DNA from: Arcobacter sp. | GTDB taxonomy: Bacteria > Campylobacterota > Campylobacteria > Campylobacterales > Arcobacteraceae | Length of the DNA: 62,967 nt | Assembly: GCA_003252105.1 (NCBI GenBank) | Contig: QKDL01000081.1 | Span: 1-62,967 of the forward strand | Direction of reading: 5' to 3' | In this document: one piece after another, positions 18,525-26,481 of the stretch | How positions within the stretch are numbered: position 1 is the stretch's first letter | How the letters are laid out: each line of letters begins with the position of its first letter | Translations under genes and position numbers: made by a program | Notes under the pieces: generated by a model | Told to the model about the DNA's origin: nothing | Database searches by the model: none | What the model saw: only the letters and a program-made list of their open reading frames with translations

Positions 18525-18548
18525 ACTTTCTTTTTCATAAAAGAAAGT
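18525..18548. repeat. Perfect 10-bp hairpin ACTTTCTTTT-TCAT-AAAAGAAAGT, right end of the element
   Basis: Same sequence type as the hairpin at 18031-18056. Another inverted pair GAAACC/GGTTTC (18499-18518) lies immediately to its left. Confidence 0.55.
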
Positions 18549-18632
18549 TGAGAAAGCCAAGACGTACAGCAAAAGTCTAACTACACTCAAATATTATGAA
18601 AATAGTTTTACATAGTGTATGAATAACAAATC

Positions 18633-20393
18633 TTAAAACGAATCTAAAAATAACTCTATAGTAAAAAGGGCACCATTTTCTGTATTTTTGATTTTCAAAT
18701 TACCATTTAAATGTTTCTCTATAATTATTTTACTCATATAAAGTCCCAAACCTGTACCTTGAAACTGGTGTTTTGTTGTAAAATATGGGTCGAAAATTTT
18801 AGGAAGGATATCTGCATTGTCTTCTATCTCAATTATCACTTTATTGTTTTTGGTTTTTTGTGATATTTTTATCCAGCCATCTTCTACATTTTTTATTAGT
18901 ATGGCATCTTTGGCATTGTTTAAAATATTTATAATTACTTGGGATAAATCCTCTGAAATCATAAATATAGAGATAATATTTTCATAATCAATATTTTTTA
19001 TAAGTTTTATATGGTTATTGTCTAAAGTAGCTTGGACTATCTTAAGACTTTCATCGATTTTATCTTGAATTATTATCTCTTTTTCTTCTCTTCTTTCTTT
19101 TATAAAATCTCTAAATGTATCAATTGTTTGAGAAAGATATTTTGTATTTTCAACTATCAAATCCATATTTTTAGGGATATCTTCTTTTTTTAATATTCCA
19201 AACTCTTGATTTAGTTTTGTACCACTTGCGATAGTACTTATAGCACTTAATGGTTGTCTCCATTGGTGAGCAATATTTCCTATCATCTCTCCCATTTGTG
19301 CCATTTTAGCTTGTTCTAAAAGTTGTTGGTCTTTTTTTATCATGTCAAGTGTCAATTCTTTATCTCGTAAAACTTTTATTTTTTCTTGTAAAAACAATAG
19401 GGTAACAGATAGATAAAGGAAAATAAATAAAAACAGTATTGTAAAATAGTTGTTATTTATAATACTTATAACTGTTCCTTTACTGATTATAGAAATAAAT
19501 CCTTCGTAAGTATTTAAAATGCTATGATATATAGGGATGATTGTTACAATATAGTTTTTATCATCTATAAATACTGAGCTTGCGTCTTGTTTTTGACCTA
19601 AAAAGTATAATAATTTAGATATATCTTTTGAGGGTTTTATATCTTGTATTTTTTTTTGGGTAGATATTTTTAAATCTTTTAAAACATTTTTGTTATGAAC
19701 AAAACCATCAAAATGAGCTTTTTGATATAGATCACTTTTTTCTAAAAACTCTTTGTCAAATAAATCTTTTAATATAAAATTACTCAAAACATCATATTGA
19801 TTCATTAAAGAAGAGGTTATAGCTTCTTCACTAAACGTGATTGAGATTAGCCCTACATATAAGTTTCCTCTCATTATAGGGTACGTAAAACTATATCCAG
19901 AACTAAAATCTTCAATCTCATAACTATATGTTGGTTTTTTATATTTTTGAACATAGTTTATAGTCTCTTTTTTATTATTTACTATATTTCCATAGTTTAA
20001 AGGATCTTCCATTTTTAGAAAAATTATATTATTTGGTAAGATATATTCTATATTAATTAATTTTTTATTTTTTAAACTATTAAACCTACTTTTCGTTTGT
20101 ATATATAATATTCTTCTTATTTTGTCTTTTTCTTCTTCAGATTTTTTTTCTATTTCAAAAAGTTTTTCTTCTATTTCTGTAAATTTTAATAATCCTGTAT
20201 ATATAACTTCTGAAAGCTCTTTGTATTGGTATAAAATATTATTATAAGCTTTTTGATGACTATGTGTGTTTTGAAGTAAAAATTTTTCTTTATTGTCTTT
20301 TGCTATAAAATCTAAAATTATATAAGTAACAAATGAGATAAGAATAAAAAATAAAAAATATTTTAATTTTAGATTATTAATAGTTTTATTGAT
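18633..20393 (-). pseudogene. Cache-type histidine kinase lacking a usual start codon and the G1 box (probably decaying)
   Basis: The reading frame is open from a stop at about 20405 to 18633. It encodes a TM helix (KYFLFFILISFVTYIILDFI), an extracytoplasmic sensor region, a second TM (about residues 320-340), IAHQWRQPLSAIST and an ATPase domain ending at LFLDSF. No ATG, GTG or TTG occurs in frame before 20012, which lies well inside the sensor domain. An ideal ribosome binding site (TAAGGA) sits 6 bases before an ATC at 20393, as if ATG had mutated to ATC. In the ATPase domain the G1 box reads DNADILPKIFDPYF, where the two sister kinases in this window have DNAGGIGEENLSKIF and DNANGIDENIIDKVF; about five residues are missing at 18812/18813. 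Two independent lesions suggest a dying gene. Use of ATC as a rare start is the alternative. Confidence 0.65.
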
Positions 20394-20423
20394 GAAATAT
20401 CCTTAAGGAATTTTTGAATTGTA

Positions 20424-20915
20424 TCATAATAGAGATAATACATCCTCAAACTTACCAACAACGATTTTCTCAACAGAACAAGAGATCATAAGATTCAATG
20501 GATAATCAAAATCTTCTATAACCTTCCCATCTAAATCATGGGCAATATTATTTTCTAAAATTATCTCATCTTTTGTAAATTGATTTATATAGTTTCCTTT
20601 TCTATTTAGGTAACCATATACTTTTTTACCAAGGGCAAATCCATAACCACATTCCCAAACTGTACCACTATCACTCTCTTTACCTCTAAAAGAGTTTAAG
20701 TTTGCTACAACGATGTCACACTCTTCAATTAGGTTTTTATTTGCTATAAATATATCTTGAGCTATTTTTTGTTTGTTTTGATTGAAATCTATTACATTAT
20801 CAAGTGGGTATAAACCTTTGAAACCATACTTTTCACAAAGTTTGCAATACTCTTTTCCAATCTCTATTGAGTTTTTTTCAAATACATCTGGTCCAGCTAT
20901 ATATATTTTTTTCAT
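20424..20915 (-). CDS. Nucleoside 2-deoxyribosyltransferase family protein
   Basis: The 163-residue protein begins MKKIYIAGPDVFEKNSIEIG and contains EECDIVVANLNSFRGKESDSGTVWECGYGFALGKKVYGY. This is the nucleoside 2-deoxyribosyltransferase (PF05014) pattern: a substrate-binding Asp and Asn region, then the GTxxExG motif containing the catalytic Glu. These enzymes exchange or hydrolyse the base of deoxynucleosides. It follows a MazG-type pyrophosphohydrolase gene by 14 bp, so both probably form a nucleotide-salvage or house-cleaning pair. Hydrolase versus transferase activity cannot be told. Confidence 0.88.
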   Translation of the reverse strand: MKKIYIAGPDVFEKNSIEIGKEYCKLCEKYGFKGLYPLDNVIDFNQNKQKIAQDIFIANKNLIEECDIVVANLNSFRGKESDSGTVWECGYGFALGKKVYGYLNRKGNYINQFTKDEIILENNIAHDLDGKVIEDFDYPLNLMISCSVEKIVVGKFEDVLSLL

Positions 20916-20929
20916 TTTATTTCCAACTC

Positions 20930-21277
20930 TTATTTCTTTTTGCCATACTCTATTTTTAGTCCATCTTCATCAAAAAGGGGATATTTTTTTTCATTTTTTT
21001 TCATCTTATCTATAATAGCTTTTTCTAAATCTATATCAAAATGCATACAGATTCTTATTAGATAAACTGCAATATCAGCTATCTCTTCCCTTGCATGCTC
21101 TTTTTTATCTCCTGATAAGTTTTCTGATTGTTCTAAAGTAAGCCATTGAAATATCTCTACTAACTCAGAAGCTTCGACACTTAGTGCCATAGCTAGATTT
21201 TTTGGGTTGTGAAACTTTTCCCAATCCCTTTGGGTAGAGAACTCTTTGATTATTGATTGTATTTTTTCCATATCCAT
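20930..21277 (-). CDS. MazG-like nucleotide pyrophosphohydrolase (RS21-C6/dCTPase type)
   Basis: The ATG at 21277, 9 bases after AAGG, gives a 115-residue protein. A longer frame to 21370 has no ribosome binding site and would overlap truD. Motifs are AMALSVEASELVEIFQW, followed by EEIADIAVYLIRICMHFDIDL. These supply the ExxE and ExxD metal-binding residues of the all-alpha NTP pyrophosphatase fold. Such small enzymes hydrolyse non-canonical or excess dNTPs (for example dCTP). It forms an operon with the deoxyribosyltransferase gene and is divergent from truD. Confidence 0.88.
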   Translation of the reverse strand: MDMEKIQSIIKEFSTQRDWEKFHNPKNLAMALSVEASELVEIFQWLTLEQSENLSGDKKEHAREEIADIAVYLIRICMHFDIDLEKAIIDKMKKNEKKYPLFDEDGLKIEYGKKK

Positions 21278-21306
21278 GAATAAAGCCTTTTGAATATAAT
21301 ACTTTG

Positions 21307-21312
21307 TATAAT
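21307..21312 (+). promoter_or_regulatory. -10 box TATAAT for truD
   Basis: TTTGTATAAT lies 26 bp upstream of the truD ATG. A second TATAAT at 21295-21300 is a possible alternative. The 61-bp divergent gap must also hold the promoter of the MazG-type gene. Confidence 0.5.
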
Positions 21313-21338
21313 ACCAAAATTTTAAAAAAGAAAGATTT

Positions 21339-22340
21339 ATGACTACAAGAGAATTTATACAAAAACACAAACCTTTAGAATTTAAGTTTTATCAAAATGA
21401 AGATGACTTCATCGTTTGCGAAAAACCTATCAAATTTAGTGGACGAGGTAACTTTATAATTGCTAAAATAAAGAAAAAAAACTATGGTACCTGGGATCTT
21501 ATAGAAAAACTTTCTAAACAATTAAATATCTATGACAATGAGATAGGTTATGCAGGATTAAAAGATAAAAATGCAACAACTACACAATATATCTCAATCC
21601 CTAAAAAATACTCTAAAGAGTTAAATAGATTCAAAGCAAAAAATATAGAAATACTTGAAACAACTTTACATACTTCAAAATTAAATATTGGAGATTTGAT
21701 ATCAAATAATTTTGAAATAACTTTACATGAAGTGCAGTTTGAAGATGTAGGAAAGATAGAAAAACTTTTATCTCAAATATCAAAAATAGGGATGCCAAAT
21801 TATTTTGGTTTTCAAAGATTTGGGAAAGATGGAATTGAAAATATTCAAAAAGCAAAAGAGATGATTTATGGGGATTTACTTATCAAAGATAAAAAGATAT
21901 CAAAGATGTTAATAGCCCAATATCAAAGTGATTATTTTAACGCTTGGTTAAAAGAAAGAATTGCTTTGAGTAAAGATGAGTTTAAATTATTAGTAGGGGA
22001 CGTATTTAGGGAATATTCAAAAGATAAGTTATTTACTCCAAAACAAATAAATGAAAATATAATAAATGATTTCAATACAAAAAAGATTGTACCAACAGGC
22101 TTACTTCCAGGAAGAAAAGTGTTTAGAAGTATGGCAGAAGCTAGAAAAATAGAAGAAAAATATGATGATTTACTTATCCAAGAAAAAGGGTATAGAAGGG
22201 ATGCTATTGTATATCCTAGTGAAGTTTCTGTAAACTATAATAAAGAGACGAAAAAGTGTAAATTATCTTTTACTTTACCTAAAGCCTCATATGCTACAGT
22301 TCTAATAGAAAATATATCAAATAGGAATATAAAAATTTAG
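21339..22340 (+). CDS. truD: tRNA pseudouridine(13) synthase TruD
   Basis: The 333-residue protein has the TruD signature GYAGLKDKNATTTQYISIP (catalytic Asp in the LKDKxA motif), the downstream NYFGFQRFG motif, and the GLLPGRK and RRDAIVYPSEV elements of the C-terminal part. The TRUD insertion domain lies between. It isomerises U13 of certain tRNAs to pseudouridine. The length is normal for the family. The start ATG at 21339 follows AAAGAAAG. Confidence 0.93.
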   Translation: MTTREFIQKHKPLEFKFYQNEDDFIVCEKPIKFSGRGNFIIAKIKKKNYGTWDLIEKLSKQLNIYDNEIGYAGLKDKNATTTQYISIPKKYSKELNRFKAKNIEILETTLHTSKLNIGDLISNNFEITLHEVQFEDVGKIEKLLSQISKIGMPNYFGFQRFGKDGIENIQKAKEMIYGDLLIKDKKISKMLIAQYQSDYFNAWLKERIALSKDEFKLLVGDVFREYSKDKLFTPKQINENIINDFNTKKIVPTGLLPGRKVFRSMAEARKIEEKYDDLLIQEKGYRRDAIVYPSEVSVNYNKETKKCKLSFTLPKASYATVLIENISNRNIKI

Positions 22341-22444
22341 TTTATAAATAGATAATAATTTTAATATAATTTAAAAGTTAATATAAAAGTATAAAAAAAC
22401 AGATAAAATAATCTTATAATTTGCAAATGTATTCAAAGGTGCCT

Positions 22445-23902
22445 ATGAGACTGAATAATTTAAGAGTTAATTTACTGTTTTTTTCTTTTGCTTATATTAT
22501 ATCTGTTTTTATTTTTACTTTTTTTAGTTATCGTTTTTTTATTAATAGCTTTAACCATATAGAAGAAAAAATAAATAAAAGAAATATAACAACATTTTTA
22601 AAAAGTGTAGATAAATCACTAAATAATATAAAAAATATAACAGTTGACTATGCAATATGGGATGATACTTATAAGTTTGTTAATGACACTAACAAAGAGT
22701 ATATACATGAAAATTTTAGGGATGGCTCAAATACTCTAGAAGATTTACAAATTAATACAATAATGATTATTAACAATGAAAATAAAGTGTTATATTCAAC
22801 TTACTTTGATAGTTTATTTGATGATAATAAAAAGTTTGAATATTTTATTTCAAATAAATTAAAAGAGAAAAAAAACTTTACTGGAATACTTACTTTTAAT
22901 AAAATACCATTTTTTTTATCTAAATCAGTTATTTTAAAAAGTGACAGAAGTGGTACAACAAGAGGAAGTTTAATTATCATAAAATTTTTAGATTCCAAAG
23001 AGTTATCAATTGAAAATGAATCATTATTTAAAACAATAAGTTTTGATTTTATAGAACAAGAGAAATCTTTAGCTTATACAATGAAAGGTTTTGAAAATAT
23101 TAAAGTTGTTACACAACTTCAAGAATTAGAAACTACAAATAAAATCCAATTTTATGATTTTGATAAACAATTTTTATTTTCAATCAAAACAATAAATGAA
23201 AATTTAGTCATCTCTCAAGGCAAAGATATAATTGTAGTATTCAACCTAATAGGAAGTTTGATTTTATTGGTTATATTTAGTATAGTTTTTCAAAATCAAA
23301 GATTGATTTTAAATCAAAATAAGATATTAAACAAAAAGATAATCAAAAGAACAAGACAATTAAATAGAGCATATAAAAATCTAAAAAGTAAAAATAGAGA
23401 GTTATTTAAAATTGCCAATTTAGATGCTTTGACAGGGATAAACAATCGTGCAAGTTATTTTTCACGAAGCATTAATACCCTAAAAGAATCAAATAAAAGT
23501 TATTCAGAATTTGCAGTTTTGATTATAGATATAGACTATTTTAAAAAGATAAATGATACTTACAGTCATTCAGTTGGAGATAAAGTTTTAAAAAGTTTTA
23601 CACAAACAGTAGGTGAATTAATCAGTGAAGATATGATTTTTGGTCGTATTGGAGGGGAAGAGTTTTGTATAACTATTTATAACAAAGATGAAGAGGATAT
23701 CTATAGATTATCAGAACAAATAAGAACTAGATGTGTAAATACACCAGTTATAGTTGATGATATAGTAGTTAAATATACTGTGTCAATTGGTATAGCTATG
23801 AAAAAAAGTGCTACTCAGACAATTGATGAGATCTTACACAATGCAGACTTGATGTTATACAAAGCAAAAGAGGGTGGTAGAAATAGAGTTATTAGAAGGT
23901 AA
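22445..23902 (+). CDS. Diguanylate cyclase with CHASE4-like periplasmic sensor
   Basis: The preferred start is ATG 22445, four bases after AAAGGT; an upstream TTG at 22421 has no ribosome binding site. The 485-residue protein has a TM helix at about 8-30 and a CHASE4-type sensor domain (DYAIWDDTYKFVND is the family hallmark). A second TM at about 273-293 and a coiled coil follow, then a GGDEF domain with intact GGEEF (FGRIGGEEF) and metal Asp in IIDIDYFKKIND. It should make c-di-GMP. No RxxD inhibitory site precedes the GGEEF motif. It is convergent with the PAS gene that ends 3 bp away. Confidence 0.92.
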   Translation: MRLNNLRVNLLFFSFAYIISVFIFTFFSYRFFINSFNHIEEKINKRNITTFLKSVDKSLNNIKNITVDYAIWDDTYKFVNDTNKEYIHENFRDGSNTLEDLQINTIMIINNENKVLYSTYFDSLFDDNKKFEYFISNKLKEKKNFTGILTFNKIPFFLSKSVILKSDRSGTTRGSLIIIKFLDSKELSIENESLFKTISFDFIEQEKSLAYTMKGFENIKVVTQLQELETTNKIQFYDFDKQFLFSIKTINENLVISQGKDIIVVFNLIGSLILLVIFSIVFQNQRLILNQNKILNKKIIKRTRQLNRAYKNLKSKNRELFKIANLDALTGINNRASYFSRSINTLKESNKSYSEFAVLIIDIDYFKKINDTYSHSVGDKVLKSFTQTVGELISEDMIFGRIGGEEFCITIYNKDEEDIYRLSEQIRTRCVNTPVIVDDIVVKYTVSIGIAMKKSATQTIDEILHNADLMLYKAKEGGRNRVIRR

Positions 23903-23927
23903 TATCAACTATATATTACCCTTCTAA
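23892..23927. terminator. Bidirectional hairpin at the convergent end of the cyclase and nap-operon genes
   Basis: TTAGAAGG plus TAATAT pair with ATATTA plus CCTTCTAA (one bulged C). The hairpin covers both stop codons. It has no long U-run, so termination is inferred from its position between convergent genes. Confidence 0.5.
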
Positions 23928-24348
23928 TTGAATCTTTGTCTATATTTCTATATTCATCATAAAGCTTTTGATATTTTAGTTTAGTTTCATAATCTACAGG
24001 AGTTCTAATTGATTTATATTCAACTAATTTTTCATCTTTATAAACACCACTAATATTTGCATAAACCCAATAAAAACCTTTATCTTTTCTAAGGTTTTTT
24101 ACTACACCTTCCCATTTGCCATATTTTTGTAGTTTTTCCCAAAGCTCTTTAAAAACTCTTTTTGGCATATCTGGATGTCTAATAATATTATGTGAATGTC
24201 CAATAAGTTCATCTATCTCATATCCACTAATATCTGCAAAGGTGTCATTTACATATGTAATTGCACCTTTTAAATCAGTTCTTGAGATAATTAGTTCATT
24301 TTGTGGTACTACTGTTTCAATTAAAAATTCACTTTGATTGTATTCCAT
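23905..24348 (-). CDS. Single PAS-domain protein (Aer-like) at the end of the nap operon
   Basis: The 147-residue protein is essentially one PAS domain: ISRTDLKGAITYVNDTFADISGY, HNIIRHPDMPKRVFKELW, and GFYWVYANISGVYKDEKL. The HNIIRHPDMPK segment is typical of Aer-type redox (FAD-binding) PAS domains. It recurs in the PAS domain of the kinase at 41531. There is no output domain. The gene begins 1 bp after the napD stop, so it is very probably part of the nap transcript. A role as a redox-sensing adaptor for energy taxis or a kinase is possible (inference). Confidence 0.85.
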   Translation of the reverse strand: MEYNQSEFLIETVVPQNELIISRTDLKGAITYVNDTFADISGYEIDELIGHSHNIIRHPDMPKRVFKELWEKLQKYGKWEGVVKNLRKDKGFYWVYANISGVYKDEKLVEYKSIRTPVDYETKLKYQKLYDEYRNIDKDSIRRVIYS

Positions 24349-24732
24349 TTAGTCAACCTTATCAAAATCTGCTGCAAATCCCTCTAGATTTTTTTTCTTT
24401 AAATCACCTCTGTAGATAATATCCTCAACCTTTATATTATCATCATTTAACATTTTTGGCACAGCACTAGAGTTATTTAAAACCTCAATATGAGAATCTA
24501 GTTCATCTTCACTATATGCCATTTGCATATCCGCTGCAATAACATGAGGAATTGCTTCAATCACTTTTAGCTTTTCTAACTCCTCTTTTACACTTTCGGC
24601 TTCAATTGTGATTATGATTCTACCTGATTGGTCATGCATATGATAATCACACACTTCTGTTTGTTTTAAAGCCTCTACAACTTCATCCAAATATTTAGGT
24701 ACTGTTTGAACTACTATACTTGAAATATTCAT
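24349..24732 (-). CDS. napD: NapD, chaperone for the NapA signal peptide
   Basis: The 127-residue protein starts MNISSIVVQTVPKYLDEVVEALKQ and continues with GRIIITIEAESVKEELEKLKVIEAIPHVIAADMQMAYSEDE. This is the ferredoxin-like NapD fold that binds the Tat signal of NapA and holds it back until cofactor insertion. E. coli NapD is under 90 residues; here about 40 extra residues follow the domain. It overlaps napL by 4 bp (ATGA). Confidence 0.92.
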   Translation of the reverse strand: MNISSIVVQTVPKYLDEVVEALKQTEVCDYHMHDQSGRIIITIEAESVKEELEKLKVIEAIPHVIAADMQMAYSEDELDSHIEVLNNSSAVPKMLNDDNIKVEDIIYRGDLKKKNLEGFAADFDKVD

Positions 24733-25682
24733 TTTTTTTCTCCTAAAATAAAATAGTTTATCTCTTCACTATCGCTACTTGCGAAAAGTTTATTTTCATC
24801 TATAAATAAAATTTGAGTCAATGTGGCATTTTGTCCAGTAAGATTATATAGATATGATTTTGTTGTTATATCAAATATCAAAATATCATTTTGTTCATTG
24901 TATGCAATGGCACCAATATTTGCACTAGGACTTAATGCACAACTATAAAGTAAAAAATCAAATTGCAGATAATAAGAGCTAAAATCATCATATACAGCAG
25001 CTCGTCTGTCTTGACCTGCTGTTAGAACCAAACCTTTTTTTAAATCAACTTGATAAACTCTATCCAAATTTAAAGCTTTGAACTCTTTTTTTACTTGGCC
25101 ACTTTGAATATCTAATAATCTTACAACACCACTTTCATCTGTTGTGGCTATAGTTTTTTTATCTTCATCCATCATATAATGTGAAAATGAAGAATAACTC
25201 ATTTGTGTAAGATATATAAGTTTTTTGGTTTTAAAATTATAAAGACCAATTTGATTAGATAATAAAGCAAATAGTATCAAATCATCAGATACAAAATTTG
25301 CTTTTTGGATGATATAATTTTTTTCAATCCCTATGATTTTTTCTAGTTTTTTATTCTCATAAAGAAAAATATTTCTAAACCCTTTTTGAGCTTGTGATAC
25401 AATTAAAATTTTATCACCTAGTTTATCTATTGAGTAGATTTTTGCAGGGATTAAATCCCCCATAAAATCTTTTATATTTTCTAATTTAATCATCTCAATT
25501 TTTTCATTTTTTTCAATATCAAAAATCTCTACAGTACCATTGCTCGTACCAGCATAAAGTTTGTTTTTTTCATAATACATACTTTGTGTATTACCAGTAG
25601 TTTCAAAAACTTTTTTTGGTTTTAGATTCTCAATTGCAAAAAGATTTATTGTAATTAAAATTAGTAAAAATATTTTATTCAT
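24729..25682 (-). CDS. napL: NapL, periplasmic WD40-like accessory protein of nitrate reductase
   Basis: The ATG at 25682 leads directly into a signal peptide (MNKIFLLILITINLFA) and is preferred over an upstream ATG at 25703. The mature part is a beta-propeller type protein with WD40-like repeats (LYAGTSNGTVEIFDIEKNEK, TTDESGVVRLLDIQSGQ, TAGQDRRAAVYDD). This matches NapL, an accessory gene typical of Campylobacterota nap clusters in the position before napD. Its biochemical role is not settled. It overlaps the preceding small gene by 8 bp. Confidence 0.85.
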   Translation of the reverse strand: MNKIFLLILITINLFAIENLKPKKVFETTGNTQSMYYEKNKLYAGTSNGTVEIFDIEKNEKIEMIKLENIKDFMGDLIPAKIYSIDKLGDKILIVSQAQKGFRNIFLYENKKLEKIIGIEKNYIIQKANFVSDDLILFALLSNQIGLYNFKTKKLIYLTQMSYSSFSHYMMDEDKKTIATTDESGVVRLLDIQSGQVKKEFKALNLDRVYQVDLKKGLVLTAGQDRRAAVYDDFSSYYLQFDFLLYSCALSPSANIGAIAYNEQNDILIFDITTKSYLYNLTGQNATLTQILFIDENKLFASSDSEEINYFILGEKK

Positions 25683-25989
25683 TTGGATTAAAACTACCCT
25701 CATTGTTTGAATTTTTAGAGTTTATATTTTCAATCTCTTGAGCATATTTTTCTCTTAGTTTATCCATCTTTTCATTTAAGTCATTATAACTTTTAATAGA
25801 TAGAGTTTTAGATTTACTCCACACCACTTCTACATCATTTCCATATTCATTTGCTAATTTCTCTAAGTGTTTTTCATATACATCTAAATCTTCACAAATT
25901 ACACTTTGTTCTGATAAAGTATCTGTTAGTTTTATAAACCAATCTCCTACATCTTTTTCATCAACGTGTGAAATAAATTTTACTGCCAT
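25675..25989 (-). CDS. 104-residue protein of unknown function inside the nap operon
   Basis: The gene lies between napF (2 bp gap) and napL (8 bp overlap), so it is translated as part of the nap operon. The sequence (MAVKFISHVDEKDVGDWFIK at the start) is soluble. It has a mixed alpha/beta N-terminal half, a basic patch VVWSKSKTLSIK and a C-terminal coiled coil (MDKLREKYAQEIENINS). There is no signal peptide and no cysteine motif apart from Cys about 32. No family is recognised. A cytoplasmic maturation factor acting with NapF or NapD is a reasonable but unproven idea. Confidence 0.75.
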   Translation of the reverse strand: MAVKFISHVDEKDVGDWFIKLTDTLSEQSVICEDLDVYEKHLEKLANEYGNDVEVVWSKSKTLSIKSYNDLNEKMDKLREKYAQEIENINSKNSNNEGSFNPNE

Positions 25990-25991
25990 AT

Positions 25992-26480
25992 CTACTCCTT
26001 TGGTATCACTTTTATTGCATTACTTGGACATATCTTAACACAAAAGCCACAGTTTGTACATTTGTCTTCAACTATTGATGGTCTAAATAAAGCCAAAAAC
26101 TCAATAGCATCATCTAAACAAGGGTCTTTACATGAAAAACACATAGTATTATGCCAACTAATACACTCTAATATATCTATCTCAAACTTTGCTTCAATCA
26201 AAGATTTATTTTCTATTTCTAAAACCTCTTTTGGACAGTTTTTAGCACACTCATCACAATAAGTACAACCACCTTTACTAAAGTCCAAATATGGTTTTTT
26301 ATCTTCATCTATAACTATAATATTCTCTTCACAAAAAGTGGCACATATGCCATCGCACTCTAAACACCCTTTGTCAAAAGAATCCAAATCTTTAAAATAT
26401 GGAGGTCTTATTTTTTTATTCTCTTGCTTATTCTTATTAAAAGAATTAGCAAGAGAGCTAAATAGCTCTCTTCTTTGCAT
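25992..26480 (-). CDS. napF: NapF, cytoplasmic iron-sulfur maturation factor
   Basis: The 162-residue ferredoxin-like protein has cysteine clusters CLECDGICATFC, CTYCDECAKNC, CISWHNTMCFSCKDPC and CTNCGFCVKIC, the usual NapF set for multiple [4Fe-4S] centres. The N-terminus MQRRELFSSLANSF resembles other NapF proteins. NapF is thought to help load the Fe-S cluster of NapA before Tat export. It starts 1 bp after the napB stop. Confidence 0.92.
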   Translation of the reverse strand: MQRRELFSSLANSFNKNKQENKKIRPPYFKDLDSFDKGCLECDGICATFCEENIIVIDEDKKPYLDFSKGGCTYCDECAKNCPKEVLEIENKSLIEAKFEIDILECISWHNTMCFSCKDPCLDDAIEFLALFRPSIVEDKCTNCGFCVKICPSNAIKVIPKE

Positions 26481-26481
26481 T

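Larger units (their letters stand above)
17982..18632. repeat. 650-bp non-coding, structured, relatively GC-rich element after the HNH gene
   Basis: No credible gene lies here; the longest frames are about 20-30 codons. Base composition is visibly higher in G+C than the flanks. Several perfect hairpins occur, at 18031-18056, 18420-18440, 18499-18518 and 18525-18548. The first and last are alike (pyrimidine arm CTTACTTTTT or ACTTTCTTTT, with its complement) and bracket the element. This looks like a dispersed intergenic repeat or a relic of an inserted element rather than a leader. No tRNA or attC-type core was recognised. Copies elsewhere in the genome cannot be seen from this window. Confidence 0.5.

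Noticed and set aside
17982-18632. tRNA, attC site or transposase remnant in the structured element
   Set aside because: No cloverleaf, integron core site or translated transposase motif could be recognised; only hairpins and short frames are present.
21278-21370. N-terminal extension of the MazG-type protein to a start at 21370
   Set aside because: The extension lacks a ribosome binding site, overlaps the truD start, and the family core begins right after the ATG at 21277.
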